Made by a program: the position numbers and the translations under genes | IMG/VR virus record: IMGVR_UViG_3300008107_000931 | Span: 1 to 34,684 of that record | Source: a virus | Length of the DNA stretch: 34,684 nucleotides | Reading direction: 5' to 3' (one strand) | Part shown: positions 1 to 8,332 of the stretch, one piece after another | Numbering within the stretch: the first letter of the stretch is position 1 | Layout: each line of letters starts with the position of its first letter | The notes under the pieces: generated by a model | Told to the model about the DNA's origin: nothing | The model's input: the letters and a program-made list of their open reading frames with translations, nothing else | The model's database searches: none

Positions 1-1
1 G

Positions 2-3000
2 ATCCGCCAAAAGTATCCTCAATACAAAGAACTGAGTGATAGGGAATTAGCGGATGCGCTGCATGACAAGTTCTACCCCGACATGGAGTTGGGGGACTTT
101 TACGAACGTGTAGGGCTTGCCAAAAAAGGCATAGGCGCTGCGGTAGGCAAAGGGATTGAATCCCTGATTTCGTCTGGCCGCACAGCTATCGGTGCGTTAA
201 CTGGTTCTGCTGAAGAAGCCGCCACTGCCGGCTTAGAACGCGGCAAAGACATTGGCACACGCTATGCTGACCAAGTTAGCCTTGACAAAGTAAAAAAAGC
301 CTACGAAAAAGATGGCGTTCTGTCTGCCGCTGGCGAAGCCATTAGCCAAGTCCCTGCGGCTCTTGCTGAACAAGCCCCTAACCTTGCCGCCACATTTGGT
401 AGTGCTCGTGCAGGCGCAGCGCTTGGTTCCGTTGCTGGCCCTGCCGGTACAGTAGTTGGCGGTCTTGCAGGCGCAGCATTACCATCTTTAATTCAGCAGT
501 TTGGCGGCAACATTGAGCGTCAAGCAAGTGAGCAAAAAGGTCGGGGCGAAGCTCTTAAGATTGATACCGGAGCCGCCGGCGCTGCTGCCGTTCCTCAAGC
601 CGCCTTGGATGTGGCGGGTACGTTTATTCCCTTGGGTGGCCGTCTTGTCAGCAAACTGACCGGCATTCCAGAGAAAGCGTTTTTTGGTAAATCTGCCGCG
701 CAAGTTACCAAACTTGCAGATGAAAAACTACTAGCTACCCTTGCCAAAGGCACGGCCACTGGCGCTCTTGCTGAGATTCCAACTGAAATTGCCCAACAGA
801 TGATGGAGCGTGCGCAGGCAGGGTTATCCCTAACTGATGCCAGCGCATTGAAAGAATACGGCGAGACTGCCTACCAAGTTGGTTTGCTTGCACCTATTGG
901 TGCGGCGGGACGTTTGTCTAGTCGTGCTGGTGCGCGTGGTGAAGTGCTTGCTACAAAGCAAGAAGAAGCACGCACACAACGGGAAGAAGAAGCTAAGACA
1001 GCGCAAGAAGAAGCTGACAAGTTGGAAGCGCGTAAACAAACGCCCGAGTACTTGCAAGAGATACAACAAAAGTACTCAGACTATCAAAAACAATTTGATG
1101 ATCTAAACGCTAAAGCCAAAGTTAAAACTGATCCCAACGACTTTGCAGGCATTGAAGCCAAGCGTGAGGCGCGTAAGCAACTGGCTGAGTTGAAACAATC
1201 AGAAGAGTTTAAAAATCTAGTAACGGAATACAGGGCGGCACTGCCACGCATAGCGGCCATGGAGCAACAAAAAGTTGCTGACGAACAGCAACGTGTTGCA
1301 GGCATTGAGCAAGAAGCCGCCGCACTGCCACAAGATACTCAAGCGCAAGAATATTTTCAATCTTCGCAAGGCACGCTCCCCGGCTTTGAGCCAGTTGAGA
1401 CAACCACCAAGATGCCAGAGGTGGACAAAGACGCGCAGTACGCCGATCTTAAAAACCAATACTACAACCTGACCCGTGCGCTTGAAGACCAACAGCAAAA
1501 GGAATCTGATGCCGCCGCTAAAGGTGACATTGCTGAACTTGAAAAGTTGCTTGGCCAACGCTCGGGCATGGAGACAGCGCGTAAACAAGCGGTTGATGAA
1601 TTGGCGCTTGTCGGTGTTCCTATTGACCGCATGGCGGAAGCCAAGGCTATTAGCGAGAGACTAAGCAAAGCCAAAGATCAACTCAAAGCCATGGCTGGCC
1701 CCGGCTTTGATCCTGCCAAAGCACGCAAGCTGGTGGACAAGATCAAGACGTACGAAGAAGAAATGGCGCAGTACCCCGGAGTCCAACAAGACTTTGGGCT
1801 AAAGGCTACCAAAGAACAGCGCGTAGATACGCCTGAAGAGTTCCGCATAGGCAAGCAACGCTTGCAGGCTGATCGCATGGCTCCGTTGTTTGCCGGCCAA
1901 GAGCGTGGTGCTGCGGCGCAGTCTTTCATGGACGCTATCAAATCTTCGGATGAGTACAAGCGTCAAGCTAAAGTAAACCCAGAGATTGCCGCCCTGCTTC
2001 GCATGGCTGAGCCTAAAGACACATCTGCGGCTACCGGCACTGAAATTAAACGCATGGAAATGCAGGGCATGGAGCCTGCTCGCACAGATCAGTACTCCTT
2101 GTTCGATGAAGCCCCAGAAGTTCGTAGCGACATCCAGTCTGGCACAGGCGCACTAGCAACGAAATCCCGTTCAGCACTGATGGCTGAGTTGCAGATTGCT
2201 ACTGCCGCTGGTAACCGCCAAGCCAAAGCTGACGCTATTGCCGCACTGCAAGACTTAAAAGCCAAAGAAATTGCCGCCAAAGAGAAAGCTGCCGCACCTA
2301 CTGCAAGCGGTGTAAGTGGTGAGTTTGATACCGCCCCCGTTGCTGGAGCCCTTGCCGGTACTAAGATGCCTGCAGATGTAGCGCGTAAACAAGCCGTTGC
2401 CGATGCCCGTGAACTGTCCTACGCCAAGATGGTGACGCTTGTTAGCCAGTTTAATAAAGGCAGAGTTAAGCAAGACGAACTGGATACTGCGCGTAAACAA
2501 GTACTTGACAATCTTGTTGCTGACATTGAGCTTAACCGCGGCTCGTCTATGCCTGCCGCTGAACGCCTTGATATTGAGCGTGAAGCCAATATCCAGTTGC
2601 GTGACTTAATTACCCGCTTTGGCGACACGCGTGAGTTGACGGAAGTCAAGGGCGAGAAAGGCCAGACAAGCCTGATCCCTTCACAAACGCAGACAGGCGA
2701 GTTCCGTACCGAAGGCGGGCAAGGCCCAACAGTTGAAGGCCGCACAGAAGGCCGTAGGACATTTGGTAGCCCGTATGCTGCCGCCATGACCATCAAAGAA
2801 GGTCTGGATCAGATTCGCAACAAAGCAATCTCTGGAGAAAAAGGCACGGCTATCGAGCGCACATATACGCCCGAAGAAGCCTCTGTTGAAGCCTTACAAA
2901 AGGACATGGACAAAGCGTTTGCCGCGCCCAACCTGCCTGCTGAAGTCCTCACACTACTTAACCGTGTGGCTGACAACTTTGATGTGGTCAAGACCAACCC

Positions 3001-6000
3001 ATCAGAGGGAACGGAAACAGCCCTGCCGCCCAGCGCCCGTGGCACAGTCCCAACAAAACTGGTGGACGACATCTCCTCATGGCTGCACCGCGCCATGGTC
3101 ACAGGTAATAGTGATCCGGCAATGTCTGCGCGTGTTACTGAGCGCCTTGACCAGCTTGAGAAAGCTAAGATTTCTGAGACACAGCCAACAACGCGTGGCA
3201 CAGAGACTGCCATCCAAGGCGAGTTAGACTTAGAAGGCAATAAACTCAAAGGTCGTATTTTTGAGTCTGCTCAAGCATTTGAAAACTATCTAGGCAGCGA
3301 AGCATTGCAAGGTTTGCGCTCATCCATGGGCATCGTTACCCAGACTGTTGCACGCCTGACACGCCAATTAGCTCCGCTAAAAGCACAAGCAGAGGGCTTG
3401 GCCAAGCAACTTAAAGCCGCCCAAGATCAGTACGATAAAGCCGTAGCCGTCAGGGGTGCCGATGTTGGCGCAGCCAACCAGATTTTGGAAGCTACTAAGC
3501 GCCGCTTGAGCCGTGTTGAGAAAGTCTTGGATGGCCAGTTGCGTCAGTTCCAGATTGATTATCTCAAAGCAAGCACTGCGTTTGAGTTCTCTGCACAGAC
3601 ATCTGAAGACATCGCTGACGCGGTTGAAGCCAACACAAAAACATTCAGCCAGCCTGAGTACGATGCACGTAAAGAATACGTGACGGCTAAACGTGACTTG
3701 CGTATACAAATGCGCAAGCGGTTGCCTGCTAAAGCCCATCCAAAGCTGGAGATGGATTCGTTCAGTAAAGGTTTGAGCGACTACTCTGAGCGCCGCAAAG
3801 AATACATCCGCCCTGCGGAAGAGCGTCTAGCCAAAGCAACAACTGCGTATCGTGCGCAGGTGGCGCGTAACCAACGCCAGTCACACATCGTAGCGTTCTT
3901 GGACAGGGACTTGTCTTTGCAGATGCAGCTTCAAAACGAAGCGGCTTTGATGGACGGCTTGGCCACTAACCTAGTTAACACCAAGATGGCCTTGGACGAA
4001 GCGTTTGAAACGCAAGATCGTAGCCGTATTGAGAAGGCACAGAAAGACATTGCCACAGCAGAGCAACTTAAAACAGAAGCCGCTGCTGAAAACGATACCA
4101 AGATCAAAGCGCTTACCGGCCAGATTGCTGACTTGTCAGACAGCTTGCGTAATATACAGCGCCAGATTCGCGGTGAAGAAGGTGCAGTAGCCGAGCAGCA
4201 GAATGTGCGTCTGGCCACTAAGGAAGAGACACAAGCTGACCGCGAAGCCCGTGATGCAGCAGTTCGCAAGAAAACGCAAGCACAGCGTGAGAGCTTGGAA
4301 CTGATCCCCGGTGAAAAGATTTCTTTTGAGAAGCGCCGTCAACTCATTGAGTTCTTGGACGCATCGCCTGCAAATCTGGACGAACAAGACGCCATCATTA
4401 AAGATGAAGACTCTACAGCCAAGCAAAAGGCCGAGGCTCACTCAGAGATTACGCGCATCAACACGCGCATGGAAGAGCTTACCAAGCTGTTCTCCAACGA
4501 GCCAGAGATTGCACAAGCCGCTACTGCGGCCATCGACAAGCGCATCACCAAGCTACAGAAAACCATTGACGCTGTAACTGCACGAAGCCAAGAGAAGGGC
4601 ATTGAGAAGAAGCTATACGACTCGCGTATTAAAGAGTTGAACAAATACAAGCAGGAGATGAAGAAGCTTCAAGCCAAGCGTTCAGCTAGGCGAGGTGTTG
4701 AGCGTACGCCTGTTGGCCCTAATATTTACGAAGAACCCATGGCGGTTCAAGGTCAGGCACGTACAGTTGTTGCCGCCCCTGCTCCTGAGTTGGAGCCCGT
4801 AGAACCCGGCGTTCGTCTTGCTCCTCGTAGGATTGGCCCCGTGGTCAAGGCAAACGTTACCGCTGGTAATGTGCGTACAGGTGACTTGACGACTGTAGAT
4901 GAGCGCACACTTCCGCCTAACAGTCGCGTTAAGCAGTCTGGCACGACACGTCCTATGACTGGTTTGCAAGCTCAAAGACAGGCCAACAAAGACACTGCGC
5001 TCAAACGTGCAATGGATCGACTAACGTACTTGGAAGACCTGCAAACAAGAAACGATGACGCTCTTGCTGTGGCACAAGAAGCTGGGGACAAAGACCGTAT
5101 TGCTAAACTGACAAGCAACACGACACGTATCAATGACAACATTGAGTTGGCAAACAACGAACTTGCCAAAGTAAACAAAGGCGTTGCCCGTATTGCTGAA
5201 ATCTATCGCCCAGACACACTAAGCCAAGCAGCCGCTACAGCTTCGCAAGGCCCTGCGCTCAGAGACAAGGTGGACACGGAGCAGAGTGCTGCTGCCATCA
5301 TGCAGAACATCTCTAAGACATCGACCAACCCAATCAATAAAGCGGTGGCTGAGCGTCTGAAGATGTTGTTAGGCAACACTCGCGTTTACTTGGAAAACAA
5401 TCTAACTGACAACAACGGCAATGCTGTGTACGGCCAAGCCGCTGCTGACGGCTCGTTTATTGTTTTGGACAAAGAGTTTGGTTTAAATGAAGTGACCGCG
5501 TTGCACGAAGGTGTACACGCCGCTGTTGAGCGCGTCATGCGTATGCCTGAGAGCGAGCTATCTGCTGACCAGTTAGCCGCTAAACGTGAACTTCAAGCTT
5601 TGTTTGAAGCCGCCCAGAAGGACGGTAAGTTTACTAACGAGAACGCTTTGACAGACCTGAGTGAGTTTGTCTCTGAGGCTTTGTCTGACGACATTGTTAA
5701 CATTTCTAACAAGATTGTTGCCCGTCAGAAAACTTGGAGCGAAAGCATCAAGGTCAACGCCACAGGCTTGGCCATGGAGACCCAGTTGGTCGACCGCTTT
5801 GCAGGATTTGAGCGCCTGTCTAAGACGATGGATAAGCTCAAGGGCATCCAGATGATGTACTACTTGCGCATGTATGACCAGCGCATGAACTTTGTGGCGC
5901 AGTCTGCCGCTAATGGTGCGTTGCAAGTGGTTGAGAAAACCCGTGCCGATGGCCAGAAAGAGTACATCATTGAGAGCAAAGCAGGCGCCAGCTTGCGCGG

Positions 6001-8209
6001 TGTAGCCGAGATTCTCAAAGGCGCCGCAAGTGAAATGGGCAGCGTCGACAACGCCAGCCGTACGTTTACTACTTACATGGCGGCTCTGCGTGCTAAGCGT
6101 GTTGGCTTAGACAAACTGAACTTTAGCGGTACTGTGACGCAAGCGGAACTAGATCGTGTACTGGCAACAGTTGAAGGCAATAAGACCATCAAGGATGTCT
6201 TTGAGCGTGCCCGTGAAGAGTACAACACGTACAACAAAGGGCTTATTAACTTTGCTGTGGCCACTGGCGCTATGCGTAAAGCCGATGCTGAAATGTTGCT
6301 CAAGAGCAATGACTACATCCCGTTCTATCGTGAGCGCAACGGTGTTGTCGAACTGATGATTGGCGGAGAAAACCCCGTCCGTATTGGTAACATTAAAGAG
6401 CAGCCGTATTTAAAAGACTTGGTTGGCGGTGATGCTCCCATCATGGACTTCATGGTTAGCTCGGTGCAAAACACCAACATGTTGGTGGACATGGGCTTGC
6501 GTAACTTAGCCACAAAGAACGCTGTGTTTGAGTTAAAGAACATGGACATGGCCAAGATCACGGACAAGATGACTTCCGGCAACGACGTCGTTAAGTTTAA
6601 AGTTGACGGTGAAGACCGCTACGCCATGATTGATACCGATGCTGCCGGCGTTCCTGCTGACATCTTGGTCAAGGGCATGGAAGGTATCCCAACACAGATG
6701 CCGTTTATGCTGCGTGTTTTAGCGGCTCCAGCCACGTTGTTGCGCAAGGCTGTGACAGCAACGCCTTTGTATGCGGCTCGTCAGTTGTTCCGTGACTCCT
6801 TGGCGGCTCCCTTACTGTCTGGCGCTGACTTCTTCCCCGTTACTGGAGCGCTTAAAGAAATTGGAAGCGCAACCAAGAGCACGCTTGAGAGCCGAGGCAT
6901 TACAGGTGGTCAGGTGTTTACTGGCGGCGCGGCAGATATTACCGACATCATGCGCCGCATTGCGTCTGGTAAGGGTAATTTTGCAGACCTCATGTCTAGG
7001 GCAGAAAACTTCTCCATGGAGGCCGATGCGTTGTCTCGCCGTGCGCAGTACAACAGCTACATCAAGCAAGGCTTGTCCGAGATGGAAGCCACATACATGG
7101 CGCTTGAGTCAATGAACTTTACCAAGCGCGGTGCTTCTCCTAGCATCCACATGGCCAACTCGTTGATCCCGTTCTTCAACGCACAGATTCAAGGTCTGAA
7201 CGTGCTGTACAAAGCTATGTTTGGCAAGATGCCTTTCAATGAGCGCTTGAAGATTCAAGAGAAGCTGTTGACTCGGGGCTTGATGATTGCCGCTGGTACG
7301 ATGGCGTACGCCGCCATGATGCAAGACGACGAGGCTTACAAAAACGCTACGCCAGATCAGAAGTACGGCAATTGGTTTGTACGCATCCCCGGTGTGTCTG
7401 AGCCTATCAAGCTCCCTATCCCGTTTGAGATTGGTTACATCTTCAAGGCATTGCCAGAGGCGCTGTACAACTCAATGGTCAACGAGCATGGCGGTGAGGA
7501 AGCCGTTAAAGCGTTCCGTCAAATCCTGATAAACACCATCCCCGGTGGTTCTTCCTACGGCATACCGCAAGGTATGAAGCCGTTGATCGAGGCAGGGCTT
7601 GGCCAGTCGTTTTACACAGGACGCGGCATCATGTCACCTCACGAAGAAAGGCTGTTGCCTGAAGCACAGTTCCGTGAGAACACTTCACAGGTTGCTAAGA
7701 CTGTCGGCGCTGCTGCGGGTGTCTCGCCTATCGTCCTTGAGCAGTTGGTGCAGGGTTACACAGGCACGCTAGGGATAGCCCTCTTGCAAGCGGTCAGCAT
7801 GCCTTTTGGCAAGTCAGACTCGCCAGAGAAAGCGTTTAAGCGTTTGTCGGAAATGCCATTGGTGGGCGGTGCGTTCCAGCCAAACGATGCTGGCGGCATC
7901 ATCAACCGCGCATACGACAGGATGCAGGAGTTCTCCAAAGTTAAAGCCACCGTGGACGATTTGCTTGAAAGAGGAGAGAAGTCCAAGGCGATGGAACTCA
8001 TTGACTCTAAAGCCAAGCAGTACGAGGCAGGTGAGATTGCTCACGACTTCACAACTACGATGGCCGAGATGTCACAGTACGAGAGAGCCATCCGCGCTTC
8101 TAACTTGGACGGCGAACAGAAACGTGAGCGCTTGGATGACATCCGCAAGATCAAGATCAGGTACGCGGAGACGATGCGCGGGGCAGTCGATAAAATAATA
8201 CCCCCGTAA
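2..8209 (+). CDS. Giant virion-associated polyvalent protein with zincin motif (5' truncated)
   Basis: The frame is open to the left edge, so the N-terminus lies outside the window; the first in-window ATG is at 83, but the upstream codons encode IRQKYPQYKELSDRELADAL, a motif I associate with phage polyvalent and internal virion proteins. Visible parts in order (numbered from the ATG at 83): an Ala/Gly-rich, membrane-like stretch (about 80-200); a very long charged, coiled-coil-rich middle (about 280-1650); a zincin motif HEGVH at about 1808 followed by a Glu-rich helix LSEFVSEAL, as in HEXXH metallopeptidases; and a C-terminal region (about 2230-2600) with FFNAQIQGLNVLYKAMFG and hydrophobic segments that resembles the LPD38-type domain of phage polyvalent proteins. 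Such proteins are usually packaged in the capsid and injected with DNA. Role in ejection or host takeover is inferred; the family assignment is from memory. It ends just before a strong terminator. Confidence 0.85.
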   Translation: MRQKYPQYKELSDRELADALHDKFYPDMELGDFYERVGLAKKGIGAAVGKGIESLISSGRTAIGALTGSAEEAATAGLERGKDIGTRYADQVSLDKVKKAYEKDGVLSAAGEAISQVPAALAEQAPNLAATFGSARAGAALGSVAGPAGTVVGGLAGAALPSLIQQFGGNIERQASEQKGRGEALKIDTGAAGAAAVPQAALDVAGTFIPLGGRLVSKLTGIPEKAFFGKSAAQVTKLADEKLLATLAKGTATGALAEIPTEIAQQMMERAQAGLSLTDASALKEYGETAYQVGLLAPIGAAGRLSSRAGARGEVLATKQEEARTQREEEAKTAQEEADKLEARKQTPEYLQEIQQKYSDYQKQFDDLNAKAKVKTDPNDFAGIEAKREARKQLAELKQSEEFKNLVTEYRAALPRIAAMEQQKVADEQQRVAGIEQEAAALPQDTQAQEYFQSSQGTLPGFEPVETTTKMPEVDKDAQYADLKNQYYNLTRALEDQQQKESDAAAKGDIAELEKLLGQRSGMETARKQAVDELALVGVPIDRMAEAKAISERLSKAKDQLKAMAGPGFDPAKARKLVDKIKTYEEEMAQYPGVQQDFGLKATKEQRVDTPEEFRIGKQRLQADRMAPLFAGQERGAAAQSFMDAIKSSDEYKRQAKVNPEIAALLRMAEPKDTSAATGTEIKRMEMQGMEPARTDQYSLFDEAPEVRSDIQSGTGALATKSRSALMAELQIATAAGNRQAKADAIAALQDLKAKEIAAKEKAAAPTASGVSGEFDTAPVAGALAGTKMPADVARKQAVADARELSYAKMVTLVSQFNKGRVKQDELDTARKQVLDNLVADIELNRGSSMPAAERLDIEREANIQLRDLITRFGDTRELTEVKGEKGQTSLIPSQTQTGEFRTEGGQGPTVEGRTEGRRTFGSPYAAAMTIKEGLDQIRNKAISGEKGTAIERTYTPEEASVEALQKDMDKAFAAPNLPAEVLTLLNRVADNFDVVKTNPSEGTETALPPSARGTVPTKLVDDISSWLHRAMVTGNSDPAMSARVTERLDQLEKAKISETQPTTRGTETAIQGELDLEGNKLKGRIFESAQAFENYLGSEALQGLRSSMGIVTQTVARLTRQLAPLKAQAEGLAKQLKAAQDQYDKAVAVRGADVGAANQILEATKRRLSRVEKVLDGQLRQFQIDYLKASTAFEFSAQTSEDIADAVEANTKTFSQPEYDARKEYVTAKRDLRIQMRKRLPAKAHPKLEMDSFSKGLSDYSERRKEYIRPAEERLAKATTAYRAQVARNQRQSHIVAFLDRDLSLQMQLQNEAALMDGLATNLVNTKMALDEAFETQDRSRIEKAQKDIATAEQLKTEAAAENDTKIKALTGQIADLSDSLRNIQRQIRGEEGAVAEQQNVRLATKEETQADREARDAAVRKKTQAQRESLELIPGEKISFEKRRQLIEFLDASPANLDEQDAIIKDEDSTAKQKAEAHSEITRINTRMEELTKLFSNEPEIAQAATAAIDKRITKLQKTIDAVTARSQEKGIEKKLYDSRIKELNKYKQEMKKLQAKRSARRGVERTPVGPNIYEEPMAVQGQARTVVAAPAPELEPVEPGVRLAPRRIGPVVKANVTAGNVRTGDLTTVDERTLPPNSRVKQSGTTRPMTGLQAQRQANKDTALKRAMDRLTYLEDLQTRNDDALAVAQEAGDKDRIAKLTSNTTRINDNIELANNELAKVNKGVARIAEIYRPDTLSQAAATASQGPALRDKVDTEQSAAAIMQNISKTSTNPINKAVAERLKMLLGNTRVYLENNLTDNNGNAVYGQAAADGSFIVLDKEFGLNEVTALHEGVHAAVERVMRMPESELSADQLAAKRELQALFEAAQKDGKFTNENALTDLSEFVSEALSDDIVNISNKIVARQKTWSESIKVNATGLAMETQLVDRFAGFERLSKTMDKLKGIQMMYYLRMYDQRMNFVAQSAANGALQVVEKTRADGQKEYIIESKAGASLRGVAEILKGAASEMGSVDNASRTFTTYMAALRAKRVGLDKLNFSGTVTQAELDRVLATVEGNKTIKDVFERAREEYNTYNKGLINFAVATGAMRKADAEMLLKSNDYIPFYRERNGVVELMIGGENPVRIGNIKEQPYLKDLVGGDAPIMDFMVSSVQNTNMLVDMGLRNLATKNAVFELKNMDMAKITDKMTSGNDVVKFKVDGEDRYAMIDTDAAGVPADILVKGMEGIPTQMPFMLRVLAAPATLLRKAVTATPLYAARQLFRDSLAAPLLSGADFFPVTGALKEIGSATKSTLESRGITGGQVFTGGAADITDIMRRIASGKGNFADLMSRAENFSMEADALSRRAQYNSYIKQGLSEMEATYMALESMNFTKRGASPSIHMANSLIPFFNAQIQGLNVLYKAMFGKMPFNERLKIQEKLLTRGLMIAAGTMAYAAMMQDDEAYKNATPDQKYGNWFVRIPGVSEPIKLPIPFEIGYIFKALPEALYNSMVNEHGGEEAVKAFRQILINTIPGGSSYGIPQGMKPLIEAGLGQSFYTGRGIMSPHEERLLPEAQFRENTSQVAKTVGAAAGVSPIVLEQLVQGYTGTLGIALLQAVSMPFGKSDSPEKAFKRLSEMPLVGGAFQPNDAGGIINRAYDRMQEFSKVKATVDDLLERGEKSKAMELIDSKAKQYEAGEIAHDFTTTMAEMSQYERAIRASNLDGEQKRERLDDIRKIKIRYAETMRGAVDKIIPP

Positions 8210-8219
8210 AGCCTTGATA

Positions 8220-8243
8220 GATGCCCGTCTTAGCACGGGCGTC
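8220..8243 (+). other. Stem-loop after the polyvalent protein gene
   Basis: Just after the stop codon, GCCCGT (8223-8228) pairs with ACGGGC (8235-8240) across a 6-base loop. The stem extends outwards by three more pairs including one wobble. No T-run follows, so it is more likely an RNA 3'-end protection or processing structure than a terminator by itself. Confidence 0.5.
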
Positions 8244-8302
8244 CAGAACTCTACTGAGGGTAGCTCTCTTCAAGCCAAGTTCACGCACAGGGTCGGTGTC
8301 AA

Positions 8303-8332
8303 GGCAGGGGATAAAGAACCCCTGCCCTTTTT
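8303..8332 (+). terminator. Rho-independent terminator of the plus-strand structural module
   Basis: GGCAGGGG (8303-8310) and CCCCTGCC (8319-8326) form a perfect 8-bp GC-rich stem with an 8-base loop, followed by C and five Ts on the plus strand. The T-run overlaps the stop codon of the convergent minus-strand primase-helicase gene. The minus strand has no matching T-run, so the signal is directional and ends the late transcript. Confidence 0.88.
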
